From positions 4,216,001 through 4,280,000 of the forward strand of contig NZ_CP039731.1 in assembly GCF_005155025.1 (NCBI RefSeq): 64,000 bases of DNA. The letters run 5' to 3'. The DNA is from Aquitalea aquatilis (lineage in GTDB: Bacteria > Pseudomonadota > Gammaproteobacteria > Burkholderiales > Chromobacteriaceae). Below the pieces are notes generated by a model. That model was not told where the DNA came from. It saw nothing but the letters and a program-made list of their open reading frames with translations, and searched no databases. Position numbers and translations under genes: made by a program. This document shows, piece after piece, positions 28,432-36,345 of this stretch; the stretch's first letter is position 1, and each line of letters begins with the position of its first letter.

Positions 28432-30801
28432 ATGACAGCCAATCACCAAGAACTGATCGCCCGCATGAGTCCGCAAGACAAGGTCACGCTGCTGAGCGGG
28501 CATGGCCTGTGGCGCAGTGCCAGCCTGCCGCAGCTGGGCATCAGCGACTTTGTCATGACCGATGGCACCTATGGCGTGCGCTACAGCAGCGCCCAGATCG
28601 ACCAGCAGGAAAGCTGGAACATCAGCGACTTTCTGTCGGTGATTCAGCAGGACGCAGGCCAGCAGGCGACTGACAGCGACAAGGGCGGCTCGGAAGCGCT
28701 GTTCGGCCACTCGCGCCCGGCCACCTGTTTTCCCAATGGCTCCAGCCTGGCCTGCAGCTGGGATGTGGCGCTGGTGGAACAAATGGGCCGCGCACTGGCC
28801 ATCGAATGCCAGTCCATGGGCGTGGGCCTGCTGCTGGGGCCGGGCATCAATATCCGCCGCACGCCGCTGGCTGGCCGCGGTTATGAATATTATTCGGAAG
28901 ACCCGCTGCTCAGCGGTGACCTGGCCGCCGCGCTGATCAACGGCTTGCAACAGGAAGGCGTGGGTGCCAGCCTCAAGCACTTTGCCTGCAACAACTCGGA
29001 ATACATGCGCACCGAGATGGACTCCATCGTCGAGGAACGGGCGCTGCGCGAAATCTACCTGTACGGTTTCCAGCGCGCCATTGCCAGGGCCAATCCGTGG
29101 ACGGTGATGTCCTCCTACAACCGGCTGAACGGCGAACAGACCTCGCAGCACCACTGGCTGCTGACCCGGGTATTACGCGAGGAATGGGGCTATCAGGGGC
29201 TGGTGATGTCCGACTGGTACGGCATCAAGGACCGCCCGGCCTCGCTGCTGGCCGGTAATGAACTGGCCATGCCGGAAAACGCGCTGGACAATGCCGAACT
29301 GCTGACGGCCCTCGAACAGGGCCGCATCCCGGATGAGCTGCTGGACAGCGCCTGCCTGCACATGCTGCAGCTGATCGCCAAGGTACATGCCGGCCGCCGC
29401 CCCGGCACCGTGGCTGACTTTGCCACCCATCACCGCCTGGCGCAGCAGATCGCCGCCGAATCACTGGTCTTACTGAAGAACGACCACGACTTGCTGCCGC
29501 TGGATGGCCAGCAGTTGCACCGGCTGGCGGTGATCGGCAAACCAGCACTGCAGCCGGTGATACAGGGCTCGGGTTGCGCTACCACCCAGCCCTGGCAGCT
29601 GGACTGCCCGCTGGATGAAATCCGGCAACAGGCAGGGCCGGCAGTACGCATCGATTACGCCGTCGGTGCCCCGGATGATGAACACGACGACGAGGCCGCA
29701 CTGCAGGAAGCCTGCAGCGTGGCCGCAATAGCCGAGGTCGCCGTGGTCTTCGTCAGTACCGCCATCGGGATGGATGGTGAGAATGGCGACCGCCAGCAAC
29801 TGGGCTTGCTGCCCAGCCATGAGCGGCTGATCAGCCGACTGGCCGCCGCGCAGCCCAAGCTGGTGGTGGTGCTGTGCAATGGCGATGCGGTACTGATGCC
29901 CTGGCTGCAACAGGTGCCGGCCGTACTGGAATGCTTCTTTGCCGGCCAGGGCATGGGCCATGCGGTGGCTGCCACGCTGTTTGGTGTCAACAATCCCAGC
30001 GGCAAGCTCACCACCACCCTGCCCAACAGCCTGGAAGAAACCCCGGCCTATCTGCACTACCCCGGCGAAAATGGCCGTCACCATTACGGCGAGGGCCTGT
30101 TTGTCGGCTACCGCTATTACGACAAGCGCCAGATAACACCGCTCTTTCCCTTCGGTTTTGGCTTGAGCTACACCCGCTTCGACTACCGCAATCTGCAACG
30201 CTCCCACCACAGCATGGATGAACACGACACCCTCACGGTCAGCGTCGACATCCACAATACCGGCGGGCGCGCCGGCAAGGAGATCGTGCAGCTGTACATC
30301 GCCCCGCCGCCATCCGCGCTGGCGCGTCCGCCACAAGCCTTGCGCGGCTTCGTCAAACTGGATATCCCGGCGGGTGAAAAGCGCCGGGCGCAGTTCACCT
30401 TGCAGCGCGAGGATTTGGCCTATTACGACCCGGCACACGCCGCCTGGGTAGTGGACAGCGGCCAGTATGAAATCCGTATCGGCGCATCCAGCCGCGATAT
30501 CCGCCTGCAGGCCACGGTAGCGGTTACCGCACAGCCACCCTACCCCAGGCTCAAGGCCGACTCCTCGCTGGTACAGCTCACCCGCCATCCCCCCATGCTG
30601 CAGGCGGTGGCCGAACTGGTGGCGAGCAAATGCCCGCTCAGTGTGGACGAAGCGCGCGCCAAGCTGGTGACCATGGCCCCCGACATGTTCGGCGGCCTGT
30701 TCATCACCCTCACCGCCATGCTGGAGCTGGATATCAGCCGCGCTGAGCTGCAGCAGATTCTGGAGCGGTTTAACGGCATGCGGCCTGAGGATGGCCGCTA
30801 G
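28432..30801 (+). CDS. GH3 beta-glucosidase, cytoplasmic
   Basis: Retaining exo-glycosidase of 789 residues without signal peptide. N-terminal GH3 barrel with LLGPGINIRRTPLAGRGYEYYSEDP and LKHFACNNSE; catalytic nucleophile Asp261 in GLVMSDWYG. Second alpha/beta domain around residues 340-560 (ESLVLLKNDHDLLPL). C-terminal fibronectin III-like module (GRAGKEIVQLYIAPPPSALARPPQALRGF). A further 85 residues at the end (LTRHPPMLQAVAELVASK) resemble the BglX/BglB-like tail. Insertion QESWNISDFLSVIQQDAGQQ is unusual. Forms an operon with the GPH transporter; ribosome site AGGAGT upstream. Substrate likely cello- or gentio-oligosaccharides, not provable here. Confidence 0.92.
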   Translation: MTANHQELIARMSPQDKVTLLSGHGLWRSASLPQLGISDFVMTDGTYGVRYSSAQIDQQESWNISDFLSVIQQDAGQQATDSDKGGSEALFGHSRPATCFPNGSSLACSWDVALVEQMGRALAIECQSMGVGLLLGPGINIRRTPLAGRGYEYYSEDPLLSGDLAAALINGLQQEGVGASLKHFACNNSEYMRTEMDSIVEERALREIYLYGFQRAIARANPWTVMSSYNRLNGEQTSQHHWLLTRVLREEWGYQGLVMSDWYGIKDRPASLLAGNELAMPENALDNAELLTALEQGRIPDELLDSACLHMLQLIAKVHAGRRPGTVADFATHHRLAQQIAAESLVLLKNDHDLLPLDGQQLHRLAVIGKPALQPVIQGSGCATTQPWQLDCPLDEIRQQAGPAVRIDYAVGAPDDEHDDEAALQEACSVAAIAEVAVVFVSTAIGMDGENGDRQQLGLLPSHERLISRLAAAQPKLVVVLCNGDAVLMPWLQQVPAVLECFFAGQGMGHAVAATLFGVNNPSGKLTTTLPNSLEETPAYLHYPGENGRHHYGEGLFVGYRYYDKRQITPLFPFGFGLSYTRFDYRNLQRSHHSMDEHDTLTVSVDIHNTGGRAGKEIVQLYIAPPPSALARPPQALRGFVKLDIPAGEKRRAQFTLQREDLAYYDPAHAAWVVDSGQYEIRIGASSRDIRLQATVAVTAQPPYPRLKADSSLVQLTRHPPMLQAVAELVASKCPLSVDEARAKLVTMAPDMFGGLFITLTAMLELDISRAELQQILERFNGMRPEDGR

Positions 30802-30926
30802 CTATCGCGGTTTTTTCATCGAGACGTCAAGCCGCTGTCACATAACAAGGCGACAATCTGTCCCGAGCCAGCGGCTTGCGCTGGATTGTCTCTTGTTCCG
30901 TTGTTTCTTCTCGGCTTTACTCTCGG

Positions 30927-30957
30927 GCCAACCCTTCACCGGGTTGGCACTTTTTTT
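30927..30957 (+). terminator. Terminator after the GH3 gene
   Basis: GCCAACCC (30927-30934) pairs with GGGTTGGC (30941-30948), then ACTTTTTTT. About 30 bases including CTCTCGGGCCAAC are shared with the fruA terminator. Confidence 0.85.
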
Positions 30958-30983
30958 GGCCATGCCACCCCGCCAGCCTGATT

Positions 30984-31098
30984 AGACCCGCTAACAAAAC
31001 CCCCGCTCCTGCGTTGCGCCTCCTTGCCGTACCAGCTGTACTGTCTGCGTCGGCGCGCCTTGGCCCGGGTTCTCTACGAGGTTTTGTTAGCAGCTCTT
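30984..31098. repeat. Inverted-repeat mini-element, copy B
   Basis: Left end AGACCCGCTAACAAAA, right end reverse complement AAGAGCTGCTAACAAAA. Interior closely matches copy A (TGCGTTGCGCCTCCTTGCCG, then GTAC-CAGCT-GTAC and TGTCTGCGTCGGCGCGCCTT). It occupies much of the 390-base gene-free stretch between the GH3 gene and yciH; the remainder holds only the terminator and presumably the yciH promoter. Confidence 0.7.
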
Positions 31099-31191
31099 CA
31101 TGCTCATGCCCGCCACAGAGCCAAGGACAGATATCGTGTTGTCCGCCATTTGGCGCTAGACTGCCGGCTGCCCTGTTTACCTGCCATCATC

Positions 31192-31551
31192 ATGAAATCG
31201 AAATCCTCCTCCGGCGGCCTGGTTTACTCCACCGAACACGGCCGCATGTGTCCCGACTGCCGCCAGCCCCTTGAGGCCTGCAGCTGCCAACAGGCCGCTT
31301 TGCCCAGCGGCGATGGCATCGTGCGCGTCAACCGCGAAAACAAGGGTCGTGGCGGCAAGACCGTCACCCTGGTCAAGGGCGTGCTGCGCGACAGCGCCGG
31401 CCTGACTGCACTGGGCAAGCAGCTGAAGAACGCCTGCGGCAGCGGCGGCACCGTCAAGGATGGCATCATCGAAATCCAGGGCGATCATGTTGTTACCGTG
31501 ATGGCCACCCTGCAAAAACTGGGCTTTCAGGTCAAACGCGCGGGAGGCTGA
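31192..31551 (+). CDS. yciH: YciH/SUI1-family translation initiation factor
   Basis: Small protein of 119 residues related to eukaryotic eIF1. N-terminal segment carries CPDC and CSC cysteines (RMCPDCRQPLEACSCQ); the SUI1 domain follows (VRVNRENKGRGGKTVTLVKGV, LKNACGSGGTVKDGIIEIQGDHVVTVMATLQKLGF) with the conserved GCGG-like GSGGTVKDG. In E. coli YciH modulates initiation fidelity under stress. Start at ATG 31192; upstream in-frame sequence belongs to the repeat element. Monocistronic. Confidence 0.92.
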   Translation: MKSKSSSGGLVYSTEHGRMCPDCRQPLEACSCQQAALPSGDGIVRVNRENKGRGGKTVTLVKGVLRDSAGLTALGKQLKNACGSGGTVKDGIIEIQGDHVVTVMATLQKLGFQVKRAGG

Positions 31552-31602
31552 GGCGGCCAGCCAGGACGACCGCACACGGCCCTGCGTCCTCGTGGCGCAC
31601 AC

Positions 31603-31644
31603 TGCCTAATGCCTAATGCCTGATGCCTGATGCCTGATGCCTGA
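31603..31644. repeat. Heptanucleotide tandem repeat (6 copies)
   Basis: Two TGCCTAA units are followed by four TGCCTGA units and a partial TGCTG. Non-coding, between yciH and the XRE-cupin gene, about 60 bases upstream of the putative operator. Candidate for slipped-strand length variation. Confidence 0.85.
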
Positions 31645-31689
31645 TGCTGCGCTCAGCAGCACCTCCGACAATTGAAAAAATACAACACA

Positions 31690-31711
31690 AATTTTTCACA
31701 GGTGAAAATTT
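31690..31711. promoter_or_regulatory. Palindromic operator upstream of the XRE-cupin gene
   Basis: TTTTCAC-AG-GTGAAAA (31693-31708) with AAATT and TT extensions, in an AT-rich patch within otherwise GC-rich DNA. A further half site TTTTTTCACA occurs at 31718-31727. Likely bound by the adjacent XRE regulator. Confidence 0.6.
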
Positions 31712-31747
31712 AGTATTATTTTTTCACACAATCATTCCTTCCCCCGT

Positions 31748-32350
31748 ATGATGGCTGGCATGACATCCGCCCATACCGACCCGCTCTCGTCCAGCAGCCA
31801 GCCCGATCCAGCCTGGCTGGGCGAGCAAATCCGCCAGCTGCGCAAGTTGCGCAAACTGTCGCTGCAACAGCTCAGCGCCGCCACCGGCCGTTCCATCGGC
31901 TTTCTGTCGCAGCTGGAACGCGGCAAAAGCCAGCCCAGCGTGTCCGACCTGAACAAGCTGGCCAGCGCGCTGGCCGTCCCCTACAGCGTATTTTTCAGCC
32001 AGGCACCGCAGCACGAGCGCGGGCTGGTGGTGCGCCAGGCGCATCGGCCGGTGCTGCACTACGCCGAAGGGGTCAGCGATGCCCTGTTGTCCCCCGGCTT
32101 TGGCGGTGAGCTGCAACTGATGCTGAGCCGCTTTGCCGCCGGAGCCAGCTCCGGCGCGCAGACCCTGACCCACGGCGGCGAACAAGGCGGCATGGTGTTG
32201 TGTGGCGAGCTGGAATTGTGGGTGGACGAACAACGCCATCACCTGCAGGCCGGCGACAGCTTCAGCTTCAACAGCAGCCGCCCACACCGCTACCGCAACC
32301 CCGGCACCATCGAAACCCAGGTGATGTGGGCTTATACCGTCAGCGACTAG
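31748..32350 (+). CDS. XRE-family regulator with cupin domain (PuuR-like)
   Basis: 200 residues. Helix-turn-helix about residues 25-80 (IRQLRKLRKLSLQQLSAATGRSIGFLSQLERGKSQPSVSDLNKLASAL), then a small C-terminal cupin (TLTHGGEQGGMVLCGELELWVDEQRHHLQAGDSFSFNSSRPHRYRN) that would bind a small ligand. The architecture matches PuuR and related polyamine or amino acid regulators. Start could be 31748, 31751 or 31760; no clear ribosome site separates them. The gene ends at TAG 32348-32350, which is also the first three bases of an inverted-repeat element. Confidence 0.87.
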   Translation: MMAGMTSAHTDPLSSSSQPDPAWLGEQIRQLRKLRKLSLQQLSAATGRSIGFLSQLERGKSQPSVSDLNKLASALAVPYSVFFSQAPQHERGLVVRQAHRPVLHYAEGVSDALLSPGFGGELQLMLSRFAAGASSGAQTLTHGGEQGGMVLCGELELWVDEQRHHLQAGDSFSFNSSRPHRYRNPGTIETQVMWAYTVSD

Positions 32351-32616
32351 GGCCTGTTAACACTATGTTTTCTGCGGCGCAGGCCCTGATAGGTTGTCAA
32401 TGCAAGGCGGAGGGTGCAGCGCTTGGTGGCCCCAAGCGCAAATCCGACAACGCAGCAGTGGCAAGCTGGTCGGGCCTGCCCTGCGGGGCGGGTGTTGAGC
32501 GGCGCACTGCCTTGTCAAACCCCGCTGGCAGGGAATGCCCTGCGGCGCGCGGTTTTTCGCGCATTGCATCCCCTCAACATCCGCCGCCGTGAAAAAAATA
32601 GCGTTAACAGGCCCTA
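32348..32616. mobile_element. MITE-like element, 269 bp
   Basis: Ends TAGGGCCTGTTAACACTAT and, reverse complemented from the right, TAGGGCCTGTTAACGCTAT: 18 of 19 bases identical, both with T-rich continuation. Both ends finish in TA, consistent with a TA target duplication. No transposase frame inside. Fills the 299-base gene-free stretch between the XRE-cupin gene and the PuuB-like gene and begins at the XRE stop codon. Confidence 0.75.
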
Positions 32617-32649
32617 AGCCCCAGACCGCACTGCCACACAGGAGACGCC

Positions 32650-33957
32650 ATGTTTGAATCCAGCGCGCATTACCCGCCCACCTGGTATGCAGCCACCAGC
32701 CAGGCTGAACAAATCGAACGCCCGCCGCTGCGACAGGATCTGGACGTGGACGTGCTGGTAGTGGGGGCCGGCTATACCGGCCTCTATACCGCGCACAATC
32801 TGGCCGATGCCGGAGTCAACGTGGCGGTGATCGAGGCCAGCCGGGTTGGCTGGGCGGCAAGCGGACGCAATGGCGGCCAGATCATTCTGGGCTTTTCCTG
32901 CGACATGCCGCCCATTGAAGCCGCGCTGGGGCTGGAGGCAGCACAGGAAATCTGGCAACTGCTGCGCGGTGCGGCTGCCGACATCCGCCACAAGATTGCC
33001 CAGCATCAGATCGACTGCGAACTGGCACAGGGCCATCTGTGGACCTCGGTGCTGTGGCAGCGCATCAAGCTGCTGTCGGAGTGGCAGGAGCATGCGGCCC
33101 GTCATTACGACTATCAGGCGCTGGAGTTCGTCCCGCGCAAGGATCTGGCGCAGCATGTCGGCTCGGAGCGCTATGTGGCGGGGCTGATCGACCATGAAGG
33201 CGGCCATTTTCACCCGCTCAAATACATTCTGGGGCTGGCACGTGCCGCCGAAGAAAAAGGCGTGGCCATCTTCGAACAGACCCGCGCTCTGTCCTATGCC
33301 ACCACGGCGGATGGCTGCGAGGTGCAGACGGCACAGGGCAAGATCCGCTGCCGCAAACTGGTGCTGGCCACCAATGCCTATATCGACCAGCTGGACCCGG
33401 CGCTGGAACGCAAGATCATGCCGGTAGGCACCTATATGATCGCCACCGAACCGCTGCCCGAAGAGCTGGCACGCCAGCTGCTGCCCAGCAATATGGCGGT
33501 GTCCGACAACCAGTTCATCCTGGACTATTTCCGCCTGAGTGCCGACCGCAGCCTGTTGTTCGGTGGCAAATGCACCTATTCCGGCAACACCCCGGCCAAT
33601 CTCACCGCCAGCATGCGCGCCGACCTGCTACGGGTATTTCCGCAGCTGGTGCCCTATCGCATCACCCATACCTGGGGCGGGCATATCGACATCACCGTGC
33701 CGCGCACCCCGGATTTCGGCTGCCGTGGCGACGTGTACTGGGCGCAAGGTTTTTCCGGCCATGGCGTGGTGCCCACCTGCGCGGCAGGCCGGGTACTGGC
33801 CAATGCCATTCTGGGCGATAGCCATCTGCTGCAGCAGTTCATGCGCCTGTCCACCCCCGACTTTCCCGGCGGCAAGTTGCTGCGCGTGCCACTGCAAGCG
33901 GCCGGCATGTTCTATTACCGCCTGCGCGACTACGCCATCCCCGGCCTGAGCTACTAA
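32650..33957 (+). CDS. FAD-dependent amine oxidoreductase, PuuB-like
   Basis: 435 residues, DAO/glycine-oxidase fold. N-terminal FAD loop VDVLVVGAGYTGLYTAHNLADAG (Gly39-x-Gly41-x2-Gly44), the RNGGQ motif (AASGRNGGQIILGF) typical of gamma-glutamylputrescine oxidoreductase PuuB and related enzymes, and C-terminal FSGHGVVPTCAAGRVLANAI. Starts with an AGGAGA ribosome site. Predicted to oxidise a (glutamyl) polyamine or secondary amine. Its neighbours, a PuuR-like regulator and a decarboxylase of the ornithine type, support a polyamine role, but no gamma-glutamylputrescine synthetase or hydrolase is adjacent. Confidence 0.85.
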   Translation: MFESSAHYPPTWYAATSQAEQIERPPLRQDLDVDVLVVGAGYTGLYTAHNLADAGVNVAVIEASRVGWAASGRNGGQIILGFSCDMPPIEAALGLEAAQEIWQLLRGAAADIRHKIAQHQIDCELAQGHLWTSVLWQRIKLLSEWQEHAARHYDYQALEFVPRKDLAQHVGSERYVAGLIDHEGGHFHPLKYILGLARAAEEKGVAIFEQTRALSYATTADGCEVQTAQGKIRCRKLVLATNAYIDQLDPALERKIMPVGTYMIATEPLPEELARQLLPSNMAVSDNQFILDYFRLSADRSLLFGGKCTYSGNTPANLTASMRADLLRVFPQLVPYRITHTWGGHIDITVPRTPDFGCRGDVYWAQGFSGHGVVPTCAAGRVLANAILGDSHLLQQFMRLSTPDFPGGKLLRVPLQAAGMFYYRLRDYAIPGLSY

Positions 33958-33971
33958 ACCTGCCTGAAGCG

Positions 33972-34038
33972 GCTAACAAAAACCCTGCTGCTGCGGTGCG
34001 GCCAGGAGAGACAAGACAACACTGGGCGTTTTGTTAGC
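33972..34038. repeat. Inverted-repeat mini-element, copy C (short)
   Basis: GCTAACAAAAACCCTGCTGC at the left is identical over its first 20 bases to copy A; the right end GTTTTGTTAGC mirrors it. The 67-base length makes it a deletion form lacking the central dyad. Confidence 0.65.
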
Positions 34039-34079
34039 CACGCCAAACCCGGATTTCCCACCGTCAACAGGAGTTGCCC

Positions 34080-35237
34080 ATGACCGCCCACCCCGGTTCA
34101 CAAGCTGCCTACCAGTTGTTGAAGCACACCGCCCGCCAGGCGCTGGCCAGCGCACCGTACACCGGCCCACTGTGGCTGCTGGACCCGGCGCTGGTACGCC
34201 AGCAATACCTGGCACTGCAACAAGCCCTGCCGCGCGCCCGCATCCACTATGCAGTCAAGGCCAATCCGCATCCGGCCATCCTGCACACCCTGCAGACACT
34301 GGGCAGCGATTTCGAGATTGCCTCGGAGCAGGAGCTGGACAGCCTGCTGCAACTGGGTGTGGATGCCGCACGCATCCTGTACTCCAATCCGATCAAGGCC
34401 AGGCGCGCCATTCGCTACGCTTACCAGCATGGCGTGCGCTGGTTTGCCAGCGACAGCGTGGAAGAAACCCTGAAAATTGCCGCCGAAGCACCGGATGCCA
34501 CCCAGTACCTGCGGCTGGAGGTGGACAACGACAGCAGCGACTACCCACTGGGCACCAAATTTGGTCTGGCCATTGCCGAAGTACCCGACCTGCTGGCGCA
34601 GGCGCGGCAACACGGCGTGGATATCGGCGGCGTGCACTTTCACGTGGGCAGCCAGTGTCGCGACCCGGCAGCCTGGCTGCGTGCCATCGATACGGTGTGG
34701 CCGGTGATGACCCTGCTGGGCGAACAAGGCTTCCGGCCACGCCTGCTGAATCTGGGGGGTGGCTTTCCCATCACCTATGACAAGCAAGCACCGGACATCG
34801 CCAGCATCGGCGCGGCGCTGATGCCACGGCTGGCGCAACTACCCGCCAACTGCGCAGTGGTGGTGGAACCCGGCCGTTACATGAGCGGCCCGGCAGGCCT
34901 GTTCATTTGCGAGGTGATCAATGTGCAGCGCAAGCACGGCAAGCGCTGGGTGTATGCCGATGCCGGCATGTTCAGCGGACTATACGAACTGATGGACGGC
35001 TTCCACTACCCGCTGGAACTGAATGGCGCGCCAGCCGGCCCCAGCGGCCAGGCCATCCTGGCAGGCCCCACCTGTGACAGCTGTGATGTGCTGAGTGAAG
35101 CCATGCCACTGCCGGATACGCTGCGTGAGGGGGATTTGCTGTGGTTCTATCACAGCGGTGTCTATACCCAGAATCTGGTGACTGCCTTCAACGGCATGCC
35201 GGCTCCGCGCGTGGTGGTGTGTCCGGAGCAATCGTGA
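34080..35237 (+). CDS. Ornithine decarboxylase-like PLP enzyme (fold III)
   Basis: 385 residues. PLP lysine Lys60 in HYAVKANPHP, HFHVGSQC, the phosphate loop GGGFPI, EPGRYMSGPAG, and the active-site Cys332 in GPTCDSCDVL, which marks the ornithine/lysine decarboxylase branch rather than diaminopimelate decarboxylase. Predicted product is putrescine or cadaverine. Start at ATG 34080 with AGGAG 6 bases upstream. In the same direction as the PuuB-like gene but separated by 122 bases containing element C. An annotation as carboxynorspermidine decarboxylase is less likely given the Cys motif. Confidence 0.85.
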   Translation: MTAHPGSQAAYQLLKHTARQALASAPYTGPLWLLDPALVRQQYLALQQALPRARIHYAVKANPHPAILHTLQTLGSDFEIASEQELDSLLQLGVDAARILYSNPIKARRAIRYAYQHGVRWFASDSVEETLKIAAEAPDATQYLRLEVDNDSSDYPLGTKFGLAIAEVPDLLAQARQHGVDIGGVHFHVGSQCRDPAAWLRAIDTVWPVMTLLGEQGFRPRLLNLGGGFPITYDKQAPDIASIGAALMPRLAQLPANCAVVVEPGRYMSGPAGLFICEVINVQRKHGKRWVYADAGMFSGLYELMDGFHYPLELNGAPAGPSGQAILAGPTCDSCDVLSEAMPLPDTLREGDLLWFYHSGVYTQNLVTAFNGMPAPRVVVCPEQS

Positions 35238-35240
35238 TGA

Positions 35241-35286
35241 TAAGAGCCGGTTAACACGCATTTTGATGGTGGCGGGGCAGGCCCTA
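35241..35286. repeat. Short remnant related to the 32.3 kb element
   Basis: Left TAAGAGCCGGTTAACAC; right, reverse complemented, TAGGGCCTG followed by CCCCGCCACC. Compared with 32348-32394 the shared pieces are GTTAACAC, ATTTT, GGCG and AGGCCCT. The right end supplies the TAG stop of the convergent DUF2157 gene. Confidence 0.5.
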
Positions 35287-36318
35287 ATCGGCCAGACCCG
35301 CCAGTAACTGGCGCAAGGGGCGTGGCAGCAAGGCATGCAGGCGCTGGCGCAAAACCGCTTCGCGCCGCTGCCACCACACCCCCAGCCCAACCACCGCCAG
35401 CCCCAGCAGACTGAGCGCCAGCGGAAACAGCAGGCTGTCGCGGAACACGCTATAGGCCAGATGGCCCAGATAAGCAGCAACACCCAGGCCACCCAGCACG
35501 GCGAGCACCCGCCGCGCCAGGGCCGTGCCACAGGCAATCAGCAGCAGGTTGACGCACAGATAGCCAAACTTGCCCAGTTCGCTGTCGCTGTCCAGCAAGG
35601 ACAAGCCGCCCCAGAAGGCAAGACCGCCAAACAGATACAGCCAGAAGGCGTAATCGGGTTGGCGGCCACTGCGCACATCCACCCAGAAGGCCAGCCCGAG
35701 CATCAGCAAACCGAAATAGACCGACACCAGCCGCGACAAGGTCCAGTCGGCATAATCCAGCCCGGCCAGATAGGGGGCCAGATCCATGCTCATATACCAT
35801 AGCGTCACGGCAACAGGCAGCATGATGAAGGGCAGTCGATACCGCCACAGCAACACCACACCACTGGCCAGCGTGGCCAGTTCCATCAGCATCCAGCGCC
35901 AGTCGATCAGCCGGTGGTAATCGCGATAAGGGGTGTCACCCGCCCACCAGCCCAGCGCATGCTGCGCACCGTACACAGCCAGTGGCGTCAAGCTGACGGC
36001 CAGCGCCAGCAGAATGCCGGCAGGCAAGGCCAGCTGCCGCCGCAGCAGTACGCGGCCCAGCCACAGGCTGCCGCTGCCATAGGCCAGGGCGATGCCGGTC
36101 AGTCCCCAGCCACCAAAACGCTCCCAGCCCAGGGTAATGAACAAGCTCATGGCGGCCAGCGCAATCAGGCCCCCCAGGTAATACAGCACATGGCTGGCCT
36201 GGAAACGCGGAACATGCTGATTCTGCACTGACAAAAAGCGCCACAATGCATCAGCTTGCTGCGATTCCAGCAAGCCCTGCTCCACGGCCTGCTGCAGTTG
36301 GCTGCGTTTGACGTGCAT
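35284..36318 (-). CDS. DUF2157 family membrane protein
   Basis: 344 residues. An N-terminal soluble segment (QLQQAVEQGLLESQQADALWRFL) of the DUF2157 type, followed by about 9-10 hydrophobic helices (VLYYLGGLIALAAMSLFITLGW, LLALAVSLTPLAVYGAQHALGWW, LGVGYLGHLAY-like VAAYLGHLAYSVFRDSLLFPLALSLLG). Basic C-terminus with WWQRREAVLRQRLHALLP. Function unknown. Its stop codon TAG coincides with the end of a repeat remnant, so the true ancestral C-terminus may have been longer. Confidence 0.82.
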   Translation of the reverse strand: MHVKRSQLQQAVEQGLLESQQADALWRFLSVQNQHVPRFQASHVLYYLGGLIALAAMSLFITLGWERFGGWGLTGIALAYGSGSLWLGRVLLRRQLALPAGILLALAVSLTPLAVYGAQHALGWWAGDTPYRDYHRLIDWRWMLMELATLASGVVLLWRYRLPFIMLPVAVTLWYMSMDLAPYLAGLDYADWTLSRLVSVYFGLLMLGLAFWVDVRSGRQPDYAFWLYLFGGLAFWGGLSLLDSDSELGKFGYLCVNLLLIACGTALARRVLAVLGGLGVAAYLGHLAYSVFRDSLLFPLALSLLGLAVVGLGVWWQRREAVLRQRLHALLPRPLRQLLAGLAD

Positions 36319-36345
36319 GGCGATCTCCCTGCTTAAGCTGGCGGC

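Noticed and set aside
31603-31644. Tandem repeat as a CRISPR array
   Set aside because: Seven-base units without spacers; a simple sequence repeat.
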